Assembly (NCBI GenBank): GCA_024226105.1
Contig: JAAELZ010000352.1
Coordinates: 1 to 5,715, forward strand
Reading direction: 5' to 3'
Origin: Pseudomonadota bacterium
GTDB lineage: Bacteria > Pseudomonadota > Gammaproteobacteria > Arenicellales > Poriferihabitantaceae
Length of the DNA stretch: 5,715 nucleotides
Shown here: piece after piece, positions 1 to 5,372 of the stretch
Layout of the letters: every line of letters starts with the position of its first letter
Position numbering within the stretch: the first letter of the stretch is position 1
Program-made: the position numbers and the translations under genes
The notes under the pieces: generated by a model
Databases searched by the model: none
What the model was told of the DNA's origin: nothing
Seen by the model: only the letters and a program-made list of their open reading frames with translations

Positions 1-115
1 AATGAGGCTGATTTCGGTAACCACCACCACGATAATGCCGAACCAGACCAGACCAGATCAAAACCCATACTTTGCACCACCGGATAAAAAACCGGCGTCG
101 TGAGCAACAGCATGG
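1..115 (-). pseudogene. Decayed second copy of TRAP large permease (dctM fragment)
   Basis: This stretch is a diverged direct repeat of the intact dctM at 2559-2668, with about 11 mismatches in 110 aligned bases plus a 5-base insertion. Read on the minus strand it gives MLLLTTPVFYPVVQ, then SMGFDLVW, then after a frameshift WFGIIVVVVTEISLI. This matches about residues 341-376 of the intact DctM (GTG-start numbering). The insertion is an extra CTGGT unit (three tandem copies, ACCAG on the plus strand at 42-56). It puts a TGA in frame upstream of the FGIIVV segment, so the two halves cannot be read together. Homology stops abruptly at about 115. The left part, which would encode the DctM C-terminus, lies outside the window. 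Most differences from the intact copy are silent or conservative (V to T, L to M, I to V), suggesting it was once a working paralogue rather than a fresh duplicate. The family call is certain; how much of the gene survives to the left is unknown. Confidence 0.85.
1..115. repeat. Direct repeat, left copy (partner at 2559-2668)
   Basis: The left copy of a roughly 110-bp direct repeat, whose other copy lies inside intact dctM in the same orientation about 2.56 kb away. The two copies bracket the oxidoreductase gene and the degenerate enolase/IS91 region. Identity is about 90%, so the copies are old paralogues rather than a recent duplication or an assembly echo. Confidence 0.85.
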
Positions 116-242
116 GCCGTAGCGGTAAAGCTGACCCTGGCAGCCTCTATGCTGCAATAGAATCAGCGATCAGCCAGTCGAAATACAGAGCTAGACATAC
201 ATCTACCAGATAGAAGTCGAGTAGCAGGTCAAGGTTGGAAAA
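116..242. other. Non-coding gap with nothing recognised
   Basis: This 127-bp stretch lies between the end of the dctM-like homology and the oxidoreductase stop codon. No start codon with a ribosome-binding site, no GC-rich hairpin followed by a T tract and no transposase homology is visible on either strand. A short open stretch on the minus strand just after the oxidoreductase stop runs to a TAG near 150, but it matches no family I recognise. The stretch probably holds scrambled relic DNA left by the rearrangement that truncated the left dctM copy. Confidence 0.5.
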
Positions 243-1610
243 CTATTTAATCCTGACTCCCTGAGCTTCGAGGGTTTTTTGCATTTCACCAATCCTGATC
301 GATTCCAGTGCCTGACCCGAGCGCACCGAGATAGCTGCAGCAACACCGCAGCCCTGCCCACTTACCGCACAGCAGGACATATTACGTGTGGCGGCATGGG
401 CGATGCGGTCTCCACCCGTTGCCCGGCCCGCAACCAGCAGGTTATCGATCTGTTTGGGTAGCATACTGCGATAGGGAATCTGCATATATCGCCCTGTCGT
501 GGGTAGTATTAGTATTCCATAACCATCGATAAACTCAGGATAGACGCCAACCGAATCATCGAAACGGGCCTGCTCGCGAACATCCTGCTCGGTCATGTTG
601 TACTGCGCATCTATCTTACGGGTGTCGCGAATTCCCAGGGTCATACCAAAATTTCTCAGCCGGGCCTGTTTACATCCCGGCGTGTACCTGCGTAACGCTT
701 CGATGGCCAGCATAGCCTGACGCCTTCCTTCTATTTCAAAGTGGGTGAGATCGTCCGGGTTCGTACCATCACAGTGATCCATATGGGTCAGGTTCATATA
801 GCTTAGTTCACCTGTCTCATGCATGGCTCCCCAGGTACCGGCAATGGTATCCAGATGCTCGGGTATTAACCCTTCGCGAATTGCCTGTTCGAAGGGTTTT
901 TTCAAAAAGGGTGAAAACATGTCATCTTCCTTACCAGAGGTTTCAATATTCCACTCTCCACCTCCACCCCAGTCCTTATAGGTCTGCGGGTCATTGCGAA
1001 CACCGGCCATGAATTTTTTTCGGTCTACACCGGCCAGGTGAAACATGACCGAAACTGCCATCATTTCTTCTTTTGGCGATTGCTGGATTGGGGCGCCCGC
1101 GAGATTAGCCACATCCGCATCACCAGTTGCGTCTATAACCCGTGTAGCGAGAATGGCTTCTCGACCGGCCTTTGATTCGGTAATAATCCCCCTGATCCGG
1201 TTTCCATCCATTATCGGGGCAACAAACATCCGGTGCAGCATAGGGTGTATTCCCGCCTCTTCTACGAGATTGTCAGCAACTAGCTTAAAACCCTCAGAGT
1301 CAATTTCGTAAGATAGTGACTGACTCTCCGGTACGGCTGCTCCAGCTTCTTTTGCCCGTTCCTCAAATTCACGACCTAAACCGCCAGCCTCGACCGTTTG
1401 CTCGTGTCGATACCAGGCGAAACCCTCGACCCCGACGGTCGTCATGTTTCCACCAAAACAACCAAAACGTTCGACCAGGGTCACTTCGACCCCGCATCGA
1501 GCTGCAGCAAGAGCCGCTGACAGTCCACCGGGGCCGGAGCCCACAACCAACACATCGGTTTCATGAATAACATCTACCCGCCGTGCGGGTTCGTTAACAA
1601 ATTTGGTCAC
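243..1610 (-). CDS. FAD-dependent oxidoreductase (FAD_oxidored, PF12831-like)
   Basis: A complete 455-residue flavoprotein, predicted cytoplasmic. Residues 20-30 carry the Rossmann dinucleotide-binding motif GSGPGG after the VLVV strand, with an acidic E47 at the end of the second strand to hold the FAD ribose, followed by GCFGGN. DATGDADVANLAG (160-172) is the typical second FAD motif. LGIRDTRKI (about 325-333) and IPYRSMLP followed by NLLVAGRATGGDRIAHA (about 378-406) form the conserved C-terminal FAD-contacting region. NMSCCAVSGQGCGVAA (410-425) carries three cysteines. The substrate is unknown; relatives include diverse dehydrogenases and reductases. The longest reading begins at TTG 1631, but GTG 1610 is preferred: AGGA lies six bases upstream of it, and TTG 1631 sits directly beside a TATAAT box with no ribosome-binding site. 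The gene appears to have its own promoter behind a TGGTATACCA palindrome. The neighbouring enolase-superfamily gene upstream is dead, so a former pathway partner may be lost. Confidence 0.9.
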   Translation of the reverse strand: MTKFVNEPARRVDVIHETDVLVVGSGPGGLSAALAAARCGVEVTLVERFGCFGGNMTTVGVEGFAWYRHEQTVEAGGLGREFEERAKEAGAAVPESQSLSYEIDSEGFKLVADNLVEEAGIHPMLHRMFVAPIMDGNRIRGIITESKAGREAILATRVIDATGDADVANLAGAPIQQSPKEEMMAVSVMFHLAGVDRKKFMAGVRNDPQTYKDWGGGGEWNIETSGKEDDMFSPFLKKPFEQAIREGLIPEHLDTIAGTWGAMHETGELSYMNLTHMDHCDGTNPDDLTHFEIEGRRQAMLAIEALRRYTPGCKQARLRNFGMTLGIRDTRKIDAQYNMTEQDVREQARFDDSVGVYPEFIDGYGILILPTTGRYMQIPYRSMLPKQIDNLLVAGRATGGDRIAHAATRNMSCCAVSGQGCGVAAAISVRSGQALESIRIGEMQKTLEAQGVRIK

Positions 1611-1616
1611 TGTTTT

Positions 1617-1620
1617 TCCT
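1617..1620 (-). promoter_or_regulatory. Ribosome-binding site deciding the GTG 1610 start
   Basis: AGGA followed by six bases (AAAACA) and then GTG. It has canonical Shine-Dalgarno spacing and favours GTG 1610 over the upstream in-frame TTG at 1631, which has none. Confidence 0.7.
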
Positions 1621-1634
1621 ATCAGGTTCAAATG

Positions 1635-1662
1635 ATTATAGAAATTATCTATTGCTATTCAG
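1635..1662 (-). promoter_or_regulatory. Candidate sigma-70 promoter of the oxidoreductase gene
   Basis: A perfect TATAAT -10 box on the minus strand (1635-1640) lies 16 bases after CTGAAT (1657-1662), a weak 3-of-6 match to the -35 consensus. Initiation would fall around 1624-1629, giving a short leader of about 15-20 bases before the GTG at 1610, which holds the AGGA ribosome-binding site. The weak -35 box suggests a need for activation or modest basal strength. The call rests on sequence match and position only. Confidence 0.5.
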
Positions 1663-1665
1663 GCT

Positions 1666-1675
1666 TGGTATACCA
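1666..1675. promoter_or_regulatory. Operator-like palindrome TGGTATACCA (GntR/FadR type)
   Basis: A 10-bp perfect palindrome, set in the context CTTGGTATACCACA, ends three bases upstream of the candidate -35 box. It closely matches the TTGGTATACCAA core bound by several FCD-subfamily GntR regulators of sugar-acid genes, such as UxuR/ExuR. Regulators of this family often control loci with TRAP transporters and enolase-superfamily dehydratases, which fits the surroundings. No regulator gene lies in the window, so the binding protein is unknown. The palindrome is seen directly; its role is inferred. Confidence 0.5.
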
Positions 1676-1680
1676 CATGC

Positions 1681-2140
1681 CTATGCCGACCCCGCTGATT
1701 CTACTTTAGCCTGGTATAACTCAGCTGCCCGGCTTACCGCTTCCCAATCGAGTTCGAAACCCAACCCTGGCCCTTTTAGTACCGGCAACATGCCCTTACG
1801 CAGCGACAAATCAGGAGACTTGATTATGTCCCATTCGAGAAAATGGTTCATGTATTGATTGCCGTCATCAAGATTAGGACTTTCGCCGCCACCTGGTTTG
1901 CAGCACAAGTGGTAATACCGGTTTCGTATAACCCGTGGATGCAAACGTCGATACCGACTACCTCAGCGATATGCGACGCTCTGCTAAAACGCAATAAACC
2001 CCCTGTCTCATGCAGGCCGAGCACGATAAGGTCAACCGCATTCTCACGGCAAACATCAAATGCATCCTGAGGGGTAAAGACAAGTTGATCGGCTGCAATC
2101 GCCGCCGGACTATTAGCACGTACCTGTGCCAGCGCCGCCT
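1681..2140 (-). pseudogene. Broken mandelate racemase/muconate-lactonizing enzyme gene (3' part)
   Basis: Two minus-strand frames together give about 153 codons of the C-terminal barrel of an enolase-superfamily enzyme. The first frame, 2138 to about 1885, reads ALAQVRANSPAAIAADQLVF, then DLIVLGLHETGG, IAEVVGIDVCIHGLYETGIT and TCAANQVAA. The second, about 1890 to 1681, reads SPNLDDGNQYMNHF, then DIIKSPDLSL, GMLPVLKGPGLGFELDWEA and a stop. AADQ holds the position of the third metal-ligand acid, and HGLYETG that of the conserved Glu near the barrel's end. The position that is the catalytic Lys in muconate cycloisomerase does not appear to be Lys (tentative alignment). A net one-base loss (or two-base gain) near 1881-1890 separates the frames. 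The 5' half, roughly 200 or more codons of a usual 370-residue protein, is missing and is replaced by IS91-type transposase sequence. The gene cannot make a working enzyme. It stands in the same direction as dctM upstream and the oxidoreductase downstream, so it was probably once part of their pathway. Confidence 0.85.
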
Positions 2141-2303
2141 TTTTGATATGAAATCCAGTGGCTCAAATATCGCATGAGTGGTGCCATCGCGAGAAGGGGT
2201 CTTTAACTCGTATCGCACCATACCATTGCGGCTAAGGGAAAGGCATTTCTCTGCTACTGCCGGGCGGGTTATATAGCGACACAGACGCTCCAGCTTTTTC
2301 CGC
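2141..2303 (-). mobile_element. IS91-family transposase fragment
   Basis: The minus strand encodes KKLERLCRYITRPAVAEK, then LSLSRNGMVRYELKTP, RDGTTHAIFEPLDFISK. This is the highly conserved segment of IS91-type HUH transposases (PF04986-like) that usually continues as LAALVPKPR. The Tyr in LCRYITRP aligns with the catalytic-tyrosine region of that family. Only about 54 codons remain of a protein normally near 400 residues: the N-terminal zinc-binding and HUH portions and everything after FISK are absent. At about 2129-2141 the sequence passes directly into the enolase-superfamily pseudogene in another frame. No element ends could be identified, so this is a dead relic. An open frame extends across the junction but its downstream part has no meaning. 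Family assignment is from recognised residue patterns. Confidence 0.85.
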
Positions 2304-2384
2304 TGTGGAAAGGGACGAAACTTGAGAGGGTGTCGCAACTTTGGATACCAGGTGTAATAAGCGATAGCATATTTAACAAATAGC
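2304..2384. other. Intergenic relic between dctM and the IS91 fragment
   Basis: An 81-bp stretch immediately downstream of the dctM stop. The transposase frame stays open to about 2338 but the residues there no longer resemble the family, so the 5' boundary of the IS relic is unclear. I see no rho-independent terminator after dctM. TTGGATACCA at 2341-2350 resembles the TTGGTATACCA site at 1665-1675 with one base missing, and is probably coincidental. Confidence 0.4.
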
Positions 2385-3686
2385 TTAATGATAAAGCACC
2401 TGCGGTAGAAACAATGAAATGGCTGGAATCAGCGTCAATAACAACAGGCGAATGATATCCGCAAACCAGAACGGCGTAACCCCCCTGAAAATGGTCCCGG
2501 TATTGACATCCTTGAGCACACCGCTGAGTACAAATACATTGAGGCCAACGGGGGGCGTAATGAGGCTGATTTCGGTCACTACCACCACGATAATGCCGAA
2601 CCAGATCAAATCAAACCCAAGGCTTTGCACCACCGGATAAAAAACTGGCACCGTGAGCAACAGCATGGAAAGACTTTCAAATACGCAACCCAGGATAATA
2701 TAGATGGTGAGAATAATCAGGATGACGGTCATCGGCGCAAGATCATGGCCGGTAATAAAGCTCAGTAACTGGTCGGGGAAACCCGCACGGTTAATAAAAC
2801 TGGAGAATATCAGCGCACCAATCACTACCACGAATAAAGAAGAGGTGGTGTGCGCGGTTTCAGACAAAATCTGAAATACTGCACGCCAGTTTAAGGAACG
2901 GCGGGCCAGCGCAATAAGGAAAGCACCCGCCGCCCCGATACCTGCCGCTTCAGTCGGGGTAAAAATACCCCCGTATATTCCCCCCATCACGGTTACAAAT
3001 AGCAGCAGGGTACCCCAGACGCCCTTGAGCGCCTTGATTCTCTGATGCGAGGTGCTGACTTCACCTTTCGGCCCTGCTTGTGGATTTCGCCACACCGTCC
3101 AGGATACCGCCCCCATATACAAAATGATTCCCAGCAGGCCCGGCAGAAAGCCCGCGGCAAATAATTCGCGAATACTTTGCTCGGTCATAATGCCGTAAAT
3201 AACCAGTATCACACTCGGTGGAATCAGTATGCCCAGTGTGCCCCCGGCAGCAATTGAGGCAGCAGCAAGTGAATCGCTGTAGCCGTACTCACGCATAGGT
3301 GGCATGGCCACTTTAGCCATGGTCGCTGCGGTTGCCAGGCTCGAACCGCAGATGGCTGAAAATGAGCCACAGGCCACTACCGTGGCCATCGACAAGCCGC
3401 CCTTAAGATGCCCCAGGAAAGCATAAGAAGCTTTGTATAGTTCTTTAGACAGGCCTGAACGCGTGACCAGATTCCCCATCAGAATAAACAGAGGGATCAC
3501 CGACAAACTGTAACTTTGCGAGGTGTCGATCACCCTTCTTGAAACCATTGAGAGCGCCGCAACCCAGTTATAATCGCTCAAATACGCAAAGCCGAAAAAA
3601 CCGATCAGGCCCATCGACATCCCGATTGGCACGCGGGCAAAAATCAACACCATCAGGCAGGCGAAACCCGTCAGAGACACAGTCAC
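2385..3686 (-). CDS. dctM: TRAP transporter large permease subunit DctM
   Basis: The substrate-translocating inner-membrane subunit of a sodium-driven TRAP transporter (PF06808), 433 residues with the preferred start, matching the usual length of about 425-435. It is strongly hydrophobic throughout with about a dozen membrane segments. Family signatures in order: IFARVPIGMSMGLIGF (about 15-30), SVIPLFILMGNL (62-73), CGSFSAICGSS (106-116), GGTLGILIPPSVILVIYG (148-165), FTPTEAAGIGAAGAF (242-256), MLLLTVPVFYPVV (341-353) and TPPVGLNVFVLSG (377-389). The longest frame opens at TTG 3707, but GTG 3686 has GAGGG seven bases upstream and begins at the usual place just before the first membrane helix. 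It lies 58 bases after dctQ and is the last intact gene of the uptake operon. No terminator follows. A decayed paralogue of its C-terminal region lies at 1-115. Confidence 0.95.
   Translation of the reverse strand: MTVSLTGFACLMVLIFARVPIGMSMGLIGFFGFAYLSDYNWVAALSMVSRRVIDTSQSYSLSVIPLFILMGNLVTRSGLSKELYKASYAFLGHLKGGLSMATVVACGSFSAICGSSLATAATMAKVAMPPMREYGYSDSLAAASIAAGGTLGILIPPSVILVIYGIMTEQSIRELFAAGFLPGLLGIILYMGAVSWTVWRNPQAGPKGEVSTSHQRIKALKGVWGTLLLFVTVMGGIYGGIFTPTEAAGIGAAGAFLIALARRSLNWRAVFQILSETAHTTSSLFVVVIGALIFSSFINRAGFPDQLLSFITGHDLAPMTVILIILTIYIILGCVFESLSMLLLTVPVFYPVVQSLGFDLIWFGIIVVVVTEISLITPPVGLNVFVLSGVLKDVNTGTIFRGVTPFWFADIIRLLLLTLIPAISLFLPQVLYH
2559..2668. repeat. Direct repeat, right copy (inside intact dctM)
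   Basis: The right copy of the dctM direct repeat, uninterrupted and in frame. It lacks the extra 5-base CTGGT unit present in the left copy at 42-56. Homology in the left copy ends at the equivalent of position 2668 here, although dctM itself continues to the right. Confidence 0.85.
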
Positions 3687-3693
3687 GCCGAAA

Positions 3694-3698
3694 CCCTC
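3694..3698 (-). promoter_or_regulatory. Ribosome-binding site favouring the GTG 3686 start of dctM
   Basis: GAGGG seven bases before GTG 3686. The alternative TTG at 3707 has only a weak GGCGGG at comparable spacing, so the shorter protein is preferred, though the longer one is not excluded. Confidence 0.55.
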
Positions 3699-3744
3699 AG
3701 CGGGCAAGGAATAACCCGCCTAAGATAGTATGAGGGCTCCAGGG

Positions 3745-4275
3745 TCATCTGTACAAGGTCCCGACCGACACATCATGGTGGCGATAGTGCTCAATCGCTT
3801 TGACGATACCCAGTGTAAGTAAGGCTATCGCGCTTAACCAGCACATGAGGCCGATAAAATTAATTGTCCAGCCCAGCGGGATTGCCAGATATTCAGATTC
3901 TTCACCGTAACTTAGCGAACGATTTCCAAGGGTAAGAATACGCTTACCAACAAAATAAAGTGCAATAGCAGCCACCACATTCAAGGCTACGGTTCGCACA
4001 AGGTGAACAACTGGCGGGGTGTATCTGTCCAGTATATCCACGACGATGTGCTCATTTCGCCAGGCATTGACAGGAAATACTGAAAATACCAGGATACCCA
4101 GCGCCATTTCAGTTAGCTCGATGGAACCGCTGAGGGGTAAACTAAAAACGTAACGGCCGAATACATCGACACAAGTCACCACCATCAGCAAAAACAGAAC
4201 CACTGAAGCGGTCAAATTCAACAAAAAGGCCAGCCATTTGGCCAGCCCCTTGTCAGGTAGAGGGAGTGGGCCCAC
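3745..4275 (-). CDS. dctQ: TRAP transporter small permease subunit DctQ
   Basis: The 176-residue small integral-membrane subunit (PF04290) that pairs with DctM. Four hydrophobic segments lie at about 14-37, 54-72, 90-110 and 132-156, as expected for the family. Hallmarks are DVFGRYVFSLPLSGSIELTE (37-56), WRNEHIVVD (72-80) and SEYLAIPLGW (127-136). It follows dctP by 32 bases and precedes dctM. The start is the GTG at 4275, the first possible start after an in-frame TAG two codons upstream. No properly spaced Shine-Dalgarno is present, only AGAGA touching the GTG. Initiation may therefore be weak or rely on coupling with upstream translation, and the hairpin at 4294-4313 lies just before it. 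The identity is secure; the exact start is the weak point. Confidence 0.93.
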   Translation of the reverse strand: MGPLPLPDKGLAKWLAFLLNLTASVVLFLLMVVTCVDVFGRYVFSLPLSGSIELTEMALGILVFSVFPVNAWRNEHIVVDILDRYTPPVVHLVRTVALNVVAAIALYFVGKRILTLGNRSLSYGEESEYLAIPLGWTINFIGLMCWLSAIALLTLGIVKAIEHYRHHDVSVGTLYR

Positions 4276-4293
4276 TCTCTATACGCTGTGCAT

Positions 4294-4313
4294 CTTTAAC
4301 AATAGTGTTAAAG
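4294..4313 (-). promoter_or_regulatory. Perfect hairpin across the dctP stop, before dctQ
   Basis: On the minus strand CTTTAACA, loop CTAT, TGTTAAAG forms a perfect 8-bp stem with a 4-base loop. It includes the dctP stop codon (TAA at 4308-4310) and ends 18 bases before the dctQ start. No T tract follows it, so it is not a standard rho-independent terminator. Its likely role is to stabilise the 3' end of dctP mRNA or damp expression of the membrane subunits relative to the binding protein, an arrangement known from other binding-protein operons. The A/T-rich stem makes it only moderately stable. Confidence 0.5.
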
Positions 4314-5324
4314 CGAACGTGCGGTTTCACGCAAGGCATCAAGGGCGGCTTTTGCGTCCACACCGCGATCTGCCACATCGTTCAACCATGCGGCTTCCAT
4401 ATCCGATACCCTGGCTTCGAAATCAGCGTTAACCGCATCTGATGCATCGACGATCTGGTTACCAGCGCTACGCGCATCCGCCTCACCGCGTTTCGCCGCT
4501 TCATCCCAGGACTTGCCGGCCATACCGGAAAGCTTTTCACCCGATACGGACATGATCGCCGCGCGATCTTTTTCATCCAGCGACGCCATGAAATCTGGAT
4601 TCAGGAAGATTGCAAAGCTGCCCAGATACATGCCGTGCGGGAACTTCATGGTAAAGGGTGCGACTTCCTTCAGGCGCAGAGATTGCTTTTCACCCATGGG
4701 CATAAACACACCATCGGCTACACCCTGAGAGAGAATTTCATACACTTTTGAACCCGGTGCCGCCACCCCGGCAATACCCATACGCTCAGCGATATCGGTT
4801 TGTACCCCGCCACCGATGCGAATTTTTTTACCCTTCATTTCGTCCAGGCTGGCAATGGGTTCACGCAGGTGAATCTGGCCGGGGCCATGGGTGAACAGGC
4901 CTGCCAGCACGATACCCTTGTGCTCGCCCGCTTTTGCCAGGTATTGTTCATTGATACGCCAGTGTGCAATAGATGCCGCTTCGGCATCTGCGCCCAGACC
5001 GGGCAATTCAACAATTTTGCTCAATTTGAAACGCCCGGGCGCATAACCATGGAAGGTCCAGCCTGCGTCGAAAACACCGTCCTGAACGGTATCCCAAAAG
5101 GCTTTTGGGTGGCCACCCGGATATTCGATTTTGACCGTAACGCGCCCTTCGGTCGCCTCTTCAATCCATTTTCCCCAGGTCGGCAGCACTTCGGCGTTCA
5201 TATTGTGGGTCGGTGGCAGCCAGGAACCCACGCGCATGACTTTTTCAGCCAACACCTGGGGCGCGGCAAAACTGGTAACGGCGGCAACGGTTGCGCCTAA
5301 AATTAAATGGTTAAACTTTCTCAT
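4308..5324 (-). CDS. dctP: TRAP transporter periplasmic substrate-binding protein DctP
   Basis: The 338-residue solute receptor (PF03480) that captures an organic acid in the periplasm and delivers it to DctQM. A Sec signal peptide is clear: MRKFNH basic start, hydrophobic core to about residue 20, and cleavage probably after VLA at 26. The mature protein opens with the typical first strand VMRVGSWLPPTHNMN, then WGKWIEEATEGRVTVKIEYPGG (about 50-71). SLDEMKGKKIRIGGG (159-173) contains R169 at the position of the conserved arginine that binds the substrate carboxylate in this family. ILSQGVADGVFMP (197-209) and the C-terminal helices follow. The ATG at 5324 has AGAGGA seven bases upstream, an excellent ribosome-binding site. 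The ligand cannot be named from sequence alone; the upstream CoA ligase gene suggests a carboxylic acid that is later activated to a CoA thioester. First gene of the transporter set. Confidence 0.95.
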   Translation of the reverse strand: MRKFNHLILGATVAAVTSFAAPQVLAEKVMRVGSWLPPTHNMNAEVLPTWGKWIEEATEGRVTVKIEYPGGHPKAFWDTVQDGVFDAGWTFHGYAPGRFKLSKIVELPGLGADAEAASIAHWRINEQYLAKAGEHKGIVLAGLFTHGPGQIHLREPIASLDEMKGKKIRIGGGVQTDIAERMGIAGVAAPGSKVYEILSQGVADGVFMPMGEKQSLRLKEVAPFTMKFPHGMYLGSFAIFLNPDFMASLDEKDRAAIMSVSGEKLSGMAGKSWDEAAKRGEADARSAGNQIVDASDAVNADFEARVSDMEAAWLNDVADRGVDAKAALDALRETARSL

Positions 5325-5372
5325 ATTCTGGTCCTCTTGGTTTGGTTTGCTATTAATAATTATGGAAATAAC
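5325..5372. other. 48-bp gap between the CoA ligase gene and dctP
   Basis: A short A/T-rich spacer holding the dctP ribosome-binding site and no terminator-like hairpin. TTGAGT and TAATAG are present on the minus strand but only 15 bases apart, too poor a match to call a promoter. The simplest reading is read-through from the ligase gene into dctPQM, although a separate dctP promoter is not excluded. Confidence 0.4.
5332..5337 (-). promoter_or_regulatory. Strong ribosome-binding site of dctP
   Basis: AGAGGA seven bases before ATG 5324. It is the strongest translation signal in the window and fits a binding protein needed in excess over its membrane partners. Confidence 0.7.

Noticed and set aside
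243..1570. Plus-strand open frames opposite the oxidoreductase
   Set aside because: They overlap a well-conserved flavoprotein on the other strand and show no protein-family features.
1958..2338. An open frame of about 126 codons on the minus strand that could be taken as one protein
   Set aside because: Its first half is IS91-type transposase sequence and its second half is an out-of-frame reading of the enolase-family pseudogene, so it is a chance fusion with no support as a real protein.
2304..2340. A terminal end or target site of the IS91-type element
   Set aside because: CAAG-like tetranucleotides occur but no recognisable element end accompanies them, so a boundary cannot be claimed.
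2341..2350. TTGGATACCA as a second copy of the operator-like palindrome
   Set aside because: It lacks one central base, is not a perfect palindrome and has no promoter or intact gene positioned behind it.
5340..5372. Separate sigma-70 promoter for dctP
   Set aside because: The best pair, TTGAGT and TAATAG, is spaced 15 bases with weak matches. A/T-rich spacers yield such pairs by chance.
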